Shown here one piece after another: positions 11,035 to 21,879 of a stretch of 64,000 bases of DNA. The notes below the pieces were generated by a model. That model was not told where the DNA came from. It saw nothing but the letters and a program-made list of their open reading frames with translations, and did not search any database. Numbering within the stretch: position 1 is the first letter of the stretch; the number at the start of each line of letters is the position of its first letter. The translations under genes were made by a program, and so were the position numbers. Location: contig JARDYH010000005.1 in NCBI GenBank assembly GCA_029215795.1, positions 15,470,001 through 15,534,000 of the forward strand. Direction: 5' to 3'. The DNA is from Anniella stebbinsi (taxonomy: Eukaryota > Chordata > Lepidosauria > Squamata > Anniellidae).

Positions 11035-11749
11035 GACTAGAATGCTGGGCCTGGCAATGGGAAACCAAGCTTTAAAATCCCCCCACACCAGTACTGAAGT
11101 TTTCCAGATGCCCTTGGGCCAAATCACCATTTCTCTGCCTAGTCTATGTAGATGTTTCTGAACTTCAGGCCCAATCATAAGTGAGATTCTGAGTACATAA
11201 ATCCATGGGCAGAAAGTAGGTCCTAAATAGCAGCACAAGAATGAGTCTCTAGCCATATTTCCCACCCTCACTCAATGAGCAATCTAGTTGGCATCTCTCA
11301 AGGGGTTGGATTTGGATTAGAGGCCTCTAGTTCCTAACCCTCAGAGTTAAGCTCTGAGCTCCTCAGGACATCTGGCCTATGTATGTATTGACAAGTTATT
11401 CCTAGCTTACTGTTTTTCAAGACCAAAAATAAATATAAATAAAAATAAAATAAAAATATATGTGTGGCCATGGGACTCCCATCTTCTCCCATGAGTACTA
11501 ATGGTAGAAGAAAATAATGTTAAAATTGGCTTTTTGCTTCCCCTAAGTCCTTTTTTCCCCTGAGCCTTTGTGACCTTTCCTTCTCATTTCTTTCCCTGTC
11601 TCCCATCCATGTCATCCCAAAATGTGAAAGAAAGAGAGAGAGAGAGAGGAGGGGGAGGGAAAAAGGGGAGCCATACTGCTAACAATGAACAGCTAAATTA
11701 CATCTCTCTCTCCTGGTGTCAACCAAAGAGCCTTTTGCTTCCAAAGCCA
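11035..11749. other. No gene; A/T-rich and GA-rich runs
   Basis: AAATAAAATAAAAATATA at about 11440 and a GA run at 11631-11648; otherwise nothing recognised. Confidence 0.55.
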
Positions 11750-12010
11750 GGCTATTAAACATTAATGCAATGTTCAAAGATGTGTCTGGATTCCTAGAAG
11801 GCCTCTATTAATGATGAGCTGCTATTTGAAATATAAGAAAGAAAGCAAAAGTCCACAGCATTAAATTTAGGTGGAAATTGAGAAGTAACAGCTGCCACTG
11901 CCAGGTACCATCAGCACACAGCCAAATTTGCATGGGGATTGGGGAGATACATTTGAATGGCTTAAGCCACCCTTCTTTAATTGAATGAATCAATTGATCC
12001 ATTCATTGCA
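11750..12010. other. Repeat-free AT-rich block, possible conserved noncoding element
   Basis: CTATTAATGATGAGCTGCTA, AAATTTGCATGGGGATTGGG and TTTAATTGAATGAATCAATT lie in a stretch free of the repeat families seen around it. No gene seen. Confidence 0.25.
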
Positions 12011-12289
12011 AATGAAGGAGTGGTTTTGACCCCCTCCTTCCTGCTGCTCTTCCACTTCTGGATGGCAGCTTCCGAGGGCTGCTTTTCATTCTTTATAGTC
12101 AGGGGAATATTAGACCCATCTGCTCCTTTTCCTGAAGCTGTTACTTGCCCTGTCTAATTTGGCTCTGATTTTCTTACGAGACTTGCCAAGAAACAGCTTG
12201 ATGACTACCTCCTTCCCAAAGTTAATAATCCAGCCTTTCCATTCATAGGAAACTGGACTGTGTTCAGGCACCTTTTCATCTGGTAGCTG

Positions 12290-12720
12290 TAACCGTTCAT
12301 CCCTACCCTGATGTAGGGCCGTATAAGAATCACCAAAAAAGAGGACATGTTATCACCAAAAAAAAAAAAAAGGACAAAAGAAGGAACCAATTTGCTTAAA
12401 ATGTGCATCAGTTGATTTATAGGTATAGATACAAATTCAGAAATAATATTATATAGGAATAGTATATAGGAATACAGGACATCTCACCCTGGTGGAGGAG
12501 ATTGTGAGCAGGTGACCAGTGTGCCTTGCTCAGTCTTCTGTCCAGGTGCCGCTGGGCAACTTCAAGGCCCAGCTATATCTTCTGATGGTCCTCCATTTTT
12601 CTACCGAATCTGGGCGACAGCCCTTCAAATAGAGGACTGTCCTTTGACAGGCTCAGAAGTAGAGGACTGCCCTCAGCCAAACATGGCAGATGGCCTCTCT
12701 ACCCTGATGCCTTGAAATAC
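12290..12720. mobile_element. CACCAAAAAGGAGGAC-family hAT-like element
   Basis: It contains ATCACCAAAAAAGAGGACAT, an A-run, GGACATCTCACCCTGGTGGA, GTGAGCAGGTGACCAGTGTG and CAGCCCTTCAAATAGAGGAC, in the order seen in the copies at 33376 and 44595. It is a single ungapped copy and holds no gene. Confidence 0.6.
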
Positions 12721-12777
12721 GGGTGCCGCTTAGGACTTATTGAGCTTTGCTGCTCATAGTGGAGAGCTGAGGAACAG

Positions 12778-12872
12778 ACGTTGTTGGACTGCAACCCCCA
12801 TCGTCCCTCATCATTGGCTACACCGATTGGGACTGATGGGAGTTGTAATCCAACAACACCCGGGAGGCCACA
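12778..12872. mobile_element. CAGATGTTTT foldback MITE, shortened variant
   Basis: GTTGTTGGACTGCAACCCCC pairs with GGGAGTTGTAATCCAACAAC. Confidence 0.7.
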
Positions 12873-13054
12873 CTCCTACTTAGTGGATTCAACCTCCTAA
12901 TAGCTCTTGTAAATGGAAGCAGGGAAAAGCTGATGACTAGAGTCAAAGGGAGCCAAGAATCCTGTTGACTTTGGTGTACAAAAGTTGCAGCATTGGCCAG
13001 AATTCTGCCTTCTAAATTGCTATGATAAAATATAGCTGAGTCAGAGCTACCATC

Positions 13055-13308
13055 AACAATTGGCATCCTTAGGCAGCTGTCAGGGCCCAAAGCCCTACCC
13101 AGGAGGGTGCCTGTCTGACACAAGCCCTGCCCCCTCCTCTGCAGCAAATGGATCAGTCTGGGAGCTGCTCACCATTTTAATTTTGCCATGGTGCCCTAGA
13201 ATGAGTGATATAGAGTCACCCTGGGGCATTGTGGGAAATTTAAAATAGTGATGCTAAAGGGGGGGCACCTCACCAAGGCTCCTTAAAATCTAGAGCCGGC
13301 CCTGAAAT
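13055..13308 (-). mobile_element. CAGGGCCGGCTCTAG-type element
   Basis: The right edge, TCTAGAGCCGGCCCTG, is the inverse of a hAT-like terminus. The body includes CCTGGGGCATTGTGGGAAAT and GGGGGCACCTCACCAAGGC. The left terminus is not recognisable. A related CAGGGCTGGTGTCAG end lies at 16681, just outside the 1.8-kb element. Confidence 0.45.
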
Positions 13309-13329
13309 AAGCCCCATCCTCCTTTTACA

Positions 13330-13790
13330 ACTGGCCACTCAACTGTAGGGCAACTCCAGTGCCCTACTTAATGAAGGACATCTTCTGTTTGAAAGGCTGT
13401 TAGGCCAGATTAAAGATAAAGAACCGTTAGAAGGGAGAGCATGGAAGGGCCATCAACAGTTTGCACTTGGACAGTAGATGGAAAGGATGACCACTAACGT
13501 GTCACTAAGAAAGAGGAAATTTAACCCAAACAGGATGAAAGTGGATGGACATATGCTTAAAATCTGCATATGGTATTTTATACAGAGGGAAGCAAATGTA
13601 GAAATAACTGTTATAATTTAAAAATAATTAGAATGAATTGCAAGGAAGACGATATGACCTGTATACTTGCACTATTAATGGGCAACTTCAAGCCCCCTGC
13701 TCTCCTTCCTTAAGGTTCTTTATCTTTAAACTGAACTTGGACTAGACAGCCTTTCAAAGAAAGGACTGACCACCATGAAGTAGGACATAT
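13330..13790. mobile_element. CACCAAAAAGGAGGAC-family relative, rearranged
   Basis: The same vocabulary (GGCAACTTCAAGCCCCCTGC, GGTTCTTTATCTTTAAACTG, TTGGACTAGACAGCC) appears at the right. An inverted stretch (AAAGATAAAGAACCGTTAGA) lies at the left, so it folds back on itself around an AT-rich centre. Confidence 0.55.
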
Positions 13791-13866
13791 GGCCAGACTG
13801 AGCAGGCACACAGTACACCTGTGGTCACAGTTTTCCTCACTATATTGAGATATATTGTATTTCTAC

Positions 13867-14334
13867 TAGGCTGTGCACAGACCCCCTGATCCAATCTGGA
13901 TCCTGATCTGTCAGGTCTGGATTGGGCCTGATCCAATCCGGGTCCATTTACAGCACTCCCTCCCGCAGGTCGCGTTGATGATGTCATCCACCGTGACCTG
14001 CAAATGGAGTGCCGCATTTGCCGGTCATGGTGGGTGATATCATCACCTGGCGTGAGCGGGAAAGTGGCCGGCCCACAGTGAGGAGGGAGGACGACATGGA
14101 GGATGATGGGGGACTACGCGGAGGAGCCAGCAGGTAAGCAGGGAGAGTGGGGGGAGGGAGGGGGAGAGCGGGGGGGGAGTGCTGTGAACGGATCTGGATC
14201 GGATCTGGATCATGAATCCAATCCGGCCTGATCCGGGCTTGATCCAATCTCATTTGGATCCAGGATCCGGAGGTCTGAATCAGCCCGATCTGCTCCAGAT
14301 TCCAGATCCGGATCCAGATCCGGTCACAGCCCTA
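13867..14334. mobile_element. 468-bp hAT-type MITE with foldback core
   Basis: The ends read TAGGCTGTGCAC (one G lost) and the inverse of TAGGGCTGTGACC. The flanks are ATTTCTAC and AATTCTAC, an 8-bp duplication with one mismatch. Subterminal sequence is rich in GGATC/GATCC repeats. The centre folds back around CATTTGCCGGTCATGGTGGG and contains GATGATGTCATCC and GATATCATC. It is non-coding. Confidence 0.8.
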
Positions 14335-15254
14335 AATTCTACTTAAACTAGTGGAGAGCCCATGTTGCCATGGATGCTAGTAGTCCTGCTCTTTTCCTGC
14401 TATTTTGCCCAGTCTCCTCACCACAGAGGGGTTCATAAATAATACAAAAGTGGCTCATGCAATGTGAATTCCCCCTCCAAAATTTGCATGTGGGGTGGGC
14501 TGGCCCCTTCCCTCATACACCCCGATTGGCCGCTTCCATCCCCTTCCCCCTGGTGGTGACAGCCCTGGGGCCCACCTTCATGCCACACTGATTGGCTGAG
14601 CAGGACTGTCTGTCATCCTGTTGGCAAAGGGGATGCCCTGCCAATTTGATGAGGAAGCAATTAATTGCTATTAAAGCTTGAGCTTTGATTTTTTTCGATC
14701 TACCAAAATTTTCTGCACTTCTAGACTGTTCAAGCTTCAGTCTAAAACAAAAATGAGCAAAATCTGTAATAAGCCTTTTGCCACCATATTCTTAAATAAG
14801 ATTATAGGCACTATTTCTAAATTTAATATCTGTGGAAATGTATGCACATCTTTGTCCTTTTTTTTGGGTGGTGTAGGTCCACTTTTGTGTGTGGGGCAAT
14901 GCTTAGGGGGGCCACCCTAATGGGCTGCTGGCAAACTGATAAAAATAAACTAAGCCTGAGCCAGTGCAGAGTGAGCATGTCTAAGCTCATTGAAAACCTC
15001 AGGTTTAGGTGTGCCACAGTCTGCATGGGATCAGGCTGGTTGTGTGTGGTTAACTCTTTGTTTTCCCCCTATATTCCTAAACTTGATATTCAAAATAGTT
15101 TCTCCTTGCCTTCCGCTTCTCTTTCTGTTGGCCCCTTTCCTTGGACCCTGTTATCCACCTGAAATCCTGCTCCCTAGTCCTGTTTGCCCTGTTCCCCGTT
15201 TTCTTCTTCTGATCCTGATCTGGCCCAAACCTGACTTAGCTACACCATTTACAT
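14335..15254. other. No feature seen
   Basis: Unique-looking DNA; nothing recognised on either strand. Confidence 0.5.
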
Positions 15255-15345
15255 CTGGTTGAGCAGCATTGGCTCCAGGTTTTGAGAGGCTCTTGTCCTG
15301 CCGCTCCAGCAGGGTGTACTGAGGGAAGTTAGAGGGGGAAGATGT
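15255..15345. repeat. GCTCCAGGTTTTG repeat fragment
   Basis: GCAGCATTGGCTCCAGGTTT also occurs at 35746 (GCTGCGCTGGCTCCAGGTTT). It probably belongs to the CAGGGCCGGC-type element group. Confidence 0.4.
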
Positions 15346-15373
15346 AGTTTCCAAAAGTTGTAGTGATGGCTAC

Positions 15374-15636
15374 CACTTCGAATGGCTTTAAAAGGGGATT
15401 AGACAAATTCCTGGAAGAGAAGGCTGTCGATGGTTACTAGTCCTGATGGCTCTATACTACCTCCAGTATCAGAGGCAGCATATGCCTATGTACACCAATT
15501 GCTGGGGGGACATGAGTGGGAGGGTGCTGTCGGACCATTGTCCTGCTTGTGGATTTTCCACTAGGGTATCTGGTTGGCCACTGTGTGAACAGAATGTTGT
15601 GCTTGATAGTCTGATCCAGCAGGACTCTTCTTAAGG
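15374..15636 (+). mobile_element. CR1-like LINE 3' end
   Basis: GGCTTTAAAAGGGGATTAGA, CCTGGAAGAGAAGGCTGTCG, TACCTCCAGTATCAGAGGCA, GGTTGGCCACTGTGTGAACA and CAGCAGGACTCTTCTTA. Translation of the left part resembles the F-K-R-G-L-D stretch at LINE ORF2 C-termini, but with stops. It is the longest of seven fragments of this family in the window. Confidence 0.65.
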
Positions 15637-15685
15637 AAAGCAGGGCCATTCCACCAGCCCTCCTGAAAGATTTCGTATTTCCCCC

Positions 15686-15834
15686 CCCCCCTTTTCCTTG
15701 TATGTCGTGTCTTTTTAGATTGTACGCCTGTAGGAAGAGGCTGTCTTGCTTTACTGGTTGCATGGGAGCCACGTCGGGAGCCTATTTCGCTGAGGAGTGG
15801 GATAAAAATATTTTCAATAAAGAATAAGCAATAT
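15686..15834 (+). mobile_element. L2-like LINE 3' end
   Basis: CTTTTTAGATTGTACGCCTG, GGAAGAGGCTGTCTTGCTTT and GGATAAAAATATTTTCAATA then AAGAA, the usual layout of reptile L2-like tails. Confidence 0.5.
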
Positions 15835-16680
15835 GTCCTCCACACTGCCATTGCTTCTGGCGGCTTGCTTGCCGGGGGGCGGGGGGCGGGGAATGAGCTG
15901 GTGAGTAAGCAGGTGAAAACTGTTGTTGATGAACCTTGTTCTATCACTGCTTACCCCCTCTGGAGGAGCAGCAGCAGCAAAGCTGGAGGGGACGGGGGAC
16001 GGGTAAGCAGTGATAGATTACCAGTTCATGGGCCTTGGTAGGTGCCCAGCCCTCTCAATCCCTGACGCCGACCCTGCTGTTGAGCCCCAACACTGGCTTG
16101 CTTATTTATGTTTGGAGCCAGGAGCACAGCGTGTGCAAATACAGTGATACATTAATGACCAATATCATTTCCAGTTAATTAGGAGGCAACTAATTTTCTC
16201 AGCAGGGCAACCTCTGGAAGATATAGCAATTTTAGTAATGGCACCAGTGCATCTCATTTCACGACATTATATTTTTCTGGGCAGCAGGATAGCATTCGAT
16301 TAATCTCTTTGCCCAAAGTGGAATGATGAGAGGTGGAAAGTGGGTGGGCGCAGGGCTGCGCTCCTCTGCCGTGGATGGGTACAGATGGTGAAAAATGGCT
16401 GCTGTGGGCATGAGGGTGAGAGAGCCTGATGGTGGGCAAGAGTGCACCACAGAGTGTGAGTGTGTGGGTTTGTGACCGTGCGCATAAGGCAAGCCTGTGT
16501 GCATGTTTTTATAGGGTCTATGCATGGGTGCTTGCGAGGACTGCCAACTGATTGGCCAAAATGTCAGCCTGGCTTGATCCTCTGCCAGAGGCTGCGGGTG
16601 AAACTTTTCATGCCAGGGAGATAAGATGCATCACCTGCTAATGTCTATGGATCAACTTCTGCACCAGCTGTGCCAGCGGT
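15835..16680. other. No gene; GC-rich patch and AT-rich block
   Basis: GGGGGGCGGGGGGCGGGG at 15876-15893 and a TGTG/CACA-rich part near 16450. The AT-rich block is listed separately. Confidence 0.5.
16125..16310. other. Repeat-free AT-rich block, possible conserved noncoding element
   Basis: TTCCAGTTAATTAGGAGGCA and AGCATTCGATTAATCTC in non-repetitive DNA. No gene seen. Confidence 0.22.
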
Positions 16681-16711
16681 CAGGGCTGGTGTCAGTGATC
16701 AGCATGGTTAG

Positions 16712-18520
16712 TAGGGATGTGCACTGGATCGGACCCGATCCACGATCCGAGTCCGGTCCAGTGGGAAATCGGATAAATTATCCGATTTCCGATCCCGCAG
16801 CTGGATCGGCCGATCCAATCCGAACCGGTCCGAAAAAGCTCCGAACCGGTTCGGCGGATCGGCGGATCGGCGGGCGCCCACTGGCGCCCACCGCCGCTTC
16901 CATTGGCGGGCGCCAGCGGGCGCCCGCCGATGAAAGTGGACAGCGGGGGGGGGGAGGAGGGGGGCACTTACCTTCTCGGCCCGGTGGCTCCCGTCCGGCG
17001 CCGGCGCCTACTACTACTAGCAGGCTCCGCGGCCTGCTCTAGGGTGGCGCGCCGGGTGATGTCATCACCCGGCGCGCTACTCTAGAGCAGGCCGCGGAGC
17101 CTGCTGGTAGTAGTAGGCGCTGGCGCCGGACGGGAGCCACCGGGCCGGGAAGGTAAGGAGGGGGTGCGTGGAGGGGAGGAGGGGGCGCGCGGAGGGGGGA
17201 GGGGGGAGGGGGGCCCTTACCTTTCCGGCCCGGCGGCTCCCGTCCGGCGCCGGCGCCTACTATTCCCAGCAGGCTCCGCGGCCTGCTCTAGGATGGCGCG
17301 CCGGGTGATGTCATCACCCGGCGCACTACTCTAGAGCAGGCCGCGGAGCCTGCTGGAAGTAGTAGGCGCCGGCGCCGGACGGGAGCCGCCGGGCCGGAAA
17401 GGTAAGGAGGGGGTGCGTGGAGGGGAGGAGGGGGCGCGCGGAGGGGGGAGGGGGGCCCTTACCTTTCCGGCCCGGCGGCTCCCGTCCGGCGCCGGCGCCT
17501 ACTATTCCCAGCAGGCTCCGCGGCCTGCTCTAGGATGGCGCGCCGGGTGATGTCATCACCCGGCGCACTACTCTAGAGCAGGCCGCGGAGCCTGCTGGAA
17601 GTAGTAGGCGCCGGCGCCGGACGGGAGCCGCCGGGCCGGAAAGGTAAGGAGGGGGTGCGTGGAGGGGAGGAGGGGGCGCGCGGAGGGGGGAGGGGGGCCC
17701 TTACCTTTCCGGCCCGGCGGCTCCCGTCCGGCGCCGGCGCCTACTATTCCCAGCAGGCTCCGCGGCCTGCTCTAGGATGGCGCGCCGGGTGATGTCATCA
17801 CCCGGCGCACTACTCTAGAGCAGGCCGCGGAGCCTGCTGGAAGTAGTAGGCGCCGGCGCCGGACGGGAGCCGCCGGGCCGGAAAGGTAAGGAGGGGGTGC
17901 GTGGAGGGGAGGAGGGGGCGCGCGGAGGGGGGAGGGGGGCCCTTACCTGCCCGGCCCGGCGGCTCCCGTCCGGCGCCGGCGCCTACTACTACCAGCAGGC
18001 TCCGCGGCCTGCTCCAGGGTGGCGCGCCGGGTGATGTCATCACCCGGCGCGCTACTTGAGAGTAGGCCGCGGAGCCCGCTGGTAGTAGCCGCCGGCGCCG
18101 GACGTGCCGAGAAGGTAAGTGGCGGGGAAGGGGGCTTACCCCCCCCCCGGAGCCGTCCGCTTCTATCCGCTGGCGCCCGCGGGCGCCAGCGGATGGAAGC
18201 AGGCGGCCCCAGGGGGGGTAGGGAGCGCGGGGGAGGGGGTTTACCTGCCGGGGCCGTCCACAGCGGACGGCCCCGGGGGGGGGGAGGGAGTTAGGCCCCC
18301 CCTTACCCACCCGCCGCCATTTTTTCCTCATAGACTTGCATTGCAATGCAAGTCTATGGGGAAAAAAATGGCGGCCGATCCAAAAATTTCCGATTTTTGG
18401 ATCGGGATCGGACTCGATCCGGTCCGGGGGGCCTCCGATTTTGTCCGAACCGGTCCGGGACAAAATTGGAGGTCCCGATCCGGGTCCCGATCCGATCCGG
18501 GGGGTCCGTGCACACCCCTA
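16712..18520 (+). mobile_element. 1.81-kb GC-rich non-autonomous hAT-type element, copy 1, with internal tandem array
   Basis: The left end is TAGGGATGTGCAC and the right end is its inverse TAGGGGTGTGCAC. The flanks are an exact 8-bp duplication ATGGTTAG (16704-16711 and 18521-18528), the hallmark of hAT transposition. Terminal regions are built of ATCGGATC/GGTCCGGA-rich inverted subrepeats. The interior is very GC-rich and holds five palindromic units about 242 bp apart. No transposase is encoded; the long frames inside are read-through of repeats. It has landed in an older element whose halves (from 16681, and from 18521 on) resume after the duplication. An inverted near-copy of the same length lies at 48028-49837. 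Confidence 0.85.
16967..18117. repeat. Tandem array of ~242-bp palindromic units inside copy 1
   Basis: The landmark CTTACC recurs at 16967, 17216, 17458, 17700 and 17942, giving spacings of 249, 242, 242 and 242. Each unit is an inverted repeat: CGGCGCCGGCGCCTACTA and GCAGGCTCCGCGGCCTGCTC on one arm, their complements on the other, meeting at GGTGATGTCATCACC. G-rich linkers (GGAGGGG runs) join the units. The 249-bp spacing comes from a 7-bp expansion of the G tract. It is not a CRISPR array: units abut, are palindromic, and lie in a vertebrate transposon. Confidence 0.9.
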
Positions 18521-18528
18521 ATGGTTAG

Positions 18529-19928
18529 GCACCTGCCAAGGCTCATGCATCAGGAAGGGCCCCACTGTTGACCTTCTGTCACTCCCTGCTCCTTTTGCTA
18601 TTGTCGCCCACTCTCCCTCTGGTCCATATGGAGACCATGAGCAAGTGGGCAAGTGATGGGAGTGAGAAGGAACCACAGCCCGCTGCCTCTGCCAATGGGC
18701 TTATATGCCCTTTCCATCTTGGTGTCAGTGGGGATTCGCCCCAGTGGCAGGATGAGTGGGCAATGGTGTGGAGAAAGGAAGGGGGGCACTGAGGACATCA
18801 TGCCAAGAGCTCCCCAAAACCTGGAACTGGCACTGCAAGCAGTTGTCTAGCCATGCCAGCCAGCAGGTGAGGAAGAGGAGCAGATGGCAGGACTGCGGAG
18901 GGAAGGGACAAGAGAGGCAGGGGCTAAGTTTTCTCAAGCGGCATCGTATTATTTCATGCGGGCGGCATGTGGCCCTTGGTGGCCTTTAGAGTGACCCATC
19001 ATGGGTGCATAAGCCCCCCCCCCCATTCCCTGCTGCCTGGAAGCCTGCTGCCCAGTGTTTCAGCAGGTAGAGGGAATGGGATTTCAATGGGGAAGAGGCA
19101 CATATGAATGATCCTTCCTGGGCATGCAAATCATGCTCTTCCCCAAGCTGCCAAGCAGCTGGGGGAGCGCAATTGTGATGGAGACTATGATGCATGGGGA
19201 AGAGTCATCGTTGTTTGCCACTCTTCCCATGTAAATGGTGTACTCAGCCTGCTCTCAGCTGTTCCTTCCCAGCATCAATCAGTGTTGAGTGGGGGGATGC
19301 ACAATAGGATCTCAGCAGGGAGGTGAGGCTTAAACCTCCCCATCCTTGTGCACTGTGGTGGTGGTGGTGTGTGTCTGTTTATACCCCCCCCCCCACACAC
19401 ACAAACTAGCTCTAATTTCTTGCTTGTCAGTGTCTCCCCTCACCACAGCCATTGGCTGGACTGCTGTGATGTCATGGAATGTTCACAACCATTCTTACAG
19501 CCGTGAGAGAACTTGCCAGTAATAGAACGTAGACAATGTACAATTTCTATTAGGGAAGAAAGCAGCATTTTTTAAAAAAATAAAATCCCTGTCAAGTCCA
19601 GAAGTAAAGAAGTCAAAATGACCTGCCCCTCTCAACTGGAGCTAAGCTGTTAAAATGCCAGAACCATAGTGATTACAGGCAGGGAAATAAAGTGCCCCCT
19701 CTCCAGAATGCACTGCCTGGAGAGGCAGTGGACGGAATTGAATTGCTTCACATGACTTCGTAATAAAGCTAGCCTTGAAGGCCAGGTTGGCTGGGGAAAA
19801 TATGGAAGAGTGATTTGTGACGGCAAAGTGGATCGGAAGAAATGGCAAGCTGAAGGAAGCAGGAGCCAACAAGAAAGAAGAGCTGGTGAAAAACTGGATG
19901 TGGCCTGTGGCTGGGATGTAGTATATCT
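18529..19928. other. No gene; probable remains of the element that hosts the 1.8-kb insertion
   Basis: GGCACCTGCCAAGGCTCATG directly after the duplication continues the CAGGGCTGGTGTCAG end at 16681. Further on are a (TGG)n run (19353-19370), C runs (19015-19024, 19385-19394) and unique-looking DNA. Confidence 0.45.
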
Positions 19929-20042
19929 GCACTCTTCCAGATGTTATTCAATGACAACTCCCATTATTCCTGACCATTGGTCTTGCTGGCTGGGGCTGAT
20001 GAGAATCTAACAACATCTGGAGAACCAGATGTTCTCCACCTC
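19929..20042. mobile_element. CAGATGTTTT foldback MITE copy
   Basis: CTTCCAGATGTTATTCAATG, ACAACTCCCATTATTCC and CTAACAACATCTGGAGAACC. Confidence 0.7.
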
Positions 20043-20559
20043 CTGGATTAGGATCAGGGAGGAACTGTGTGCTTTTGGCAAGAAGGACAGTGGGGAGACA
20101 AGGGAACTGTGTGGGCTGGGTGTTTGTGGGGATGGATGCCACAGAGGTATCAGTGATCCTGAATTTCACATACTTTTTTCAACTAAAGATAGGCAGACAC
20201 CCCCCCCCCCCCAATAACTCATAAACTGCTCAGTGATGCAGGAATCCAAATTTGATTGGGAGTTCTTTATTGTTCTGACTTTTCAAATGATCTTATCTTT
20301 GAACTTTTTCACATGCACATTACTGACACGTATCGTGAGAATGTGCCGTATTTCCACCTTGCAATGGAATGTGTCACAATGCATCCTCCTTTAACAGGCT
20401 GCTATCACATGTGCTTTGCTCACAGCAATCAACTTCTGAGCATGTGCCAAAGTGGTGGAGTCTGGATGCTTAGTCAGGCAGAATATGTGTGTGCAGAAAA
20501 TTAACACATAATCAACCTCGCTTGGCGCAAAGTCAGAGAGTGCCTTCTCCCTTATCAAC
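20043..20559. other. No feature seen
   Basis: A 14-base C run at 20199-20212; otherwise unique-looking. Confidence 0.5.
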
Positions 20560-20708
20560 CTGTCCAGTCAGTCATTGAGATCAGCAGATAGGATGCTCTG
20601 GTGTTTCCACTTGGAACGATGTCCCAGCTGGAGTCCACCTGGAGCAGAGCCTTTAGTGTGGTGGCTCACGTTATGTGGAACCCCCTGCCTATGGGGGGTT
20701 CCACATAA
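20560..20708 (+). pseudogene. LINE ORF2 C-terminal fragment
   Basis: In one frame 20650-20705 reads AFSVVAHVMWNPLPMGGS, resembling the AFS.AAP.LWN.LP motif near the C-terminus of L2/CR1-type LINE reverse-transcriptase proteins. Upstream sequence continues in a shifted frame, so the fragment is dead. Confidence 0.5.
20671..20708. repeat. Perfect hairpin with 15-bp stem at a LINE/MITE junction
   Basis: TTATGTGGAACCCCC is followed, after a 7-8 base loop, by its exact complement GGGGGTTCCACATAA. The left arm belongs to a LINE reading frame; the right arm is an inverted copy abutting the truncated MITE. Confidence 0.85.
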
Positions 20709-20983
20709 CAGTTGTCGAGAAAAGGGAATTTCAGCCAGGGTCATTTGTATGCACTTAGTTCCTGGTGAAATTCCCTCTTCATTACAACTGTTAAAGTTGC
20801 ATGCACTATACTAGAGTGACCATATACAAAAGAAGGCAGGGCCCCTGCAACTTTAACTGTTGTGATGAAGAGGGAATTTCACCAGGAACTAATTGCATAC
20901 AAATGACATGGGCTGAAATTCCCTTTTCTCTACAACTGTTAAAGTTACATGAGCCCTGACCTGGATTTTATCTGATCACCCTA
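20709..20983. mobile_element. Left-truncated dimer MITE of the TAGGGTGACCA family
   Basis: It begins abruptly at ACAGTTGTCGAGAAAAGGG and runs through both inverted halves to TGATCACCCTA. The missing left terminus is replaced by a LINE fragment and a perfect hairpin (20671-20708). Confidence 0.75.
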
Positions 20984-21450
20984 GATTAGATCAATGGGCC
21001 AGAGGTTCCACATCCCTGCTTTATTAGAACTGCAAGAGTACTGATGTTCCTGGGACAATAAAAAAGAGTGAGGGGCTTCTTAGGAATCCACGAGGGGTGA
21101 GATGAGGAGAGGAGCTAGAAAAAGGAATTCCAACAAGATGCCCGTCTCCGAAAAATGAATGAGTTCTTGTGCACTCGCTGTTCTCCCTTTTCTGCATCTA
21201 TCCGTCACTTGCCTTCCTAATTCAAAACCTGGGATTTTTAATACTGCCACAGAAGCTTAGGGGTTTTTTATCTGAAGCAAACATATCAGATCCTTTTGTA
21301 CATGGGCGATGACAGCCCCGTATAGCTCGTTATCTGCAGATCTGGAGATTAATTGCCTGTTGGGAGTGGGGAGGAAGGTGACTCATTCCAAAGCTGTTTA
21401 TTACTCATTCACCCAGCACCAAGCAGGAATCTCGATTGAGGGAGAAGGGA
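20984..21450. other. No repeat seen; upstream of the weak exon candidate
   Basis: Non-repetitive DNA from about 21050. Confidence 0.4.
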
Positions 21451-21530
21451 TATAAAGTGTTGGCACTGAGGGGGACTTACAAATTTTGGAAAGGAAGAAA
21501 GAAGAGGCTGAGGACACTTTATGCAACATG
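21451..21530 (+). promoter_or_regulatory. Weak first-exon candidate: TATA box, short leader, ATG before GT donor
   Basis: TATAAAG (21451-21457) is followed about 70 bases later by CAACATG|GTAAGG (ATG 21528-21530, donor at 21531). Upstream are TTATCTGCAGATCTGGAGAT (GATA-like) and GATTAATTGCC (homeodomain-like). A first coding exon that ends at its ATG is known in many vertebrate genes. I found no second exon and cannot name a gene, so this may be chance. Confidence 0.22.
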
Positions 21531-21871
21531 GTAAGGGCAGTTTGTTCATTGGGCAGATGGGATATTTGTCCCAAGTACTAACTCTGATGGGGATGCTGCG
21601 GAAGCAGCTATCTGGTATCTTGCCACTGTATCTGTTGGCTTAAAAGGAAGAACCATCTTGCATGAAGGCCCACATTCACTCATTGACATCTTCAGTAGAT
21701 CCCAGGACCAGAGCATACACCACCTCCATCACGGGGAGGCAACCCAAAACAGCATTCCCTCTGCACACACATATTCTATCATCAGAAAACCTGCTGGCTT
21801 AAGAACAGACTTAGGGTTATCTCATGTTGCTCAAGTGCCACAAAACCAGGAAGTGGGAAGTTTAGGCTCAT
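21531..21871. other. No feature seen
   Basis: Non-repetitive DNA downstream of the weak exon candidate; no acceptor or second exon recognised. Confidence 0.4.
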
Positions 21872-21879
21872 GCCTTAAC

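Noticed and set aside
14842..15262. Overlapping ~100-aa plus-strand frames as an exon
   Set aside because: Low-complexity Leu/Pro/Ser composition from CT-rich DNA, with no family resemblance.
16967..18117. CRISPR-like array
   Set aside because: The repeats are ~242 bp, adjacent and palindromic, and lie within a vertebrate transposon; there are no short repeats with unique spacers.
17810..18463. 217-aa minus-strand frame in the GC-rich array (and similar frames at 18119-18571, 48085-48534, 49528-49956)
   Set aside because: The frames run through palindromic transposon repeats. The predicted protein is Gly/Arg/Pro/Ala-rich with no domain, and equivalent frames appear on both strands because stop codons are rare in GC-rich DNA.
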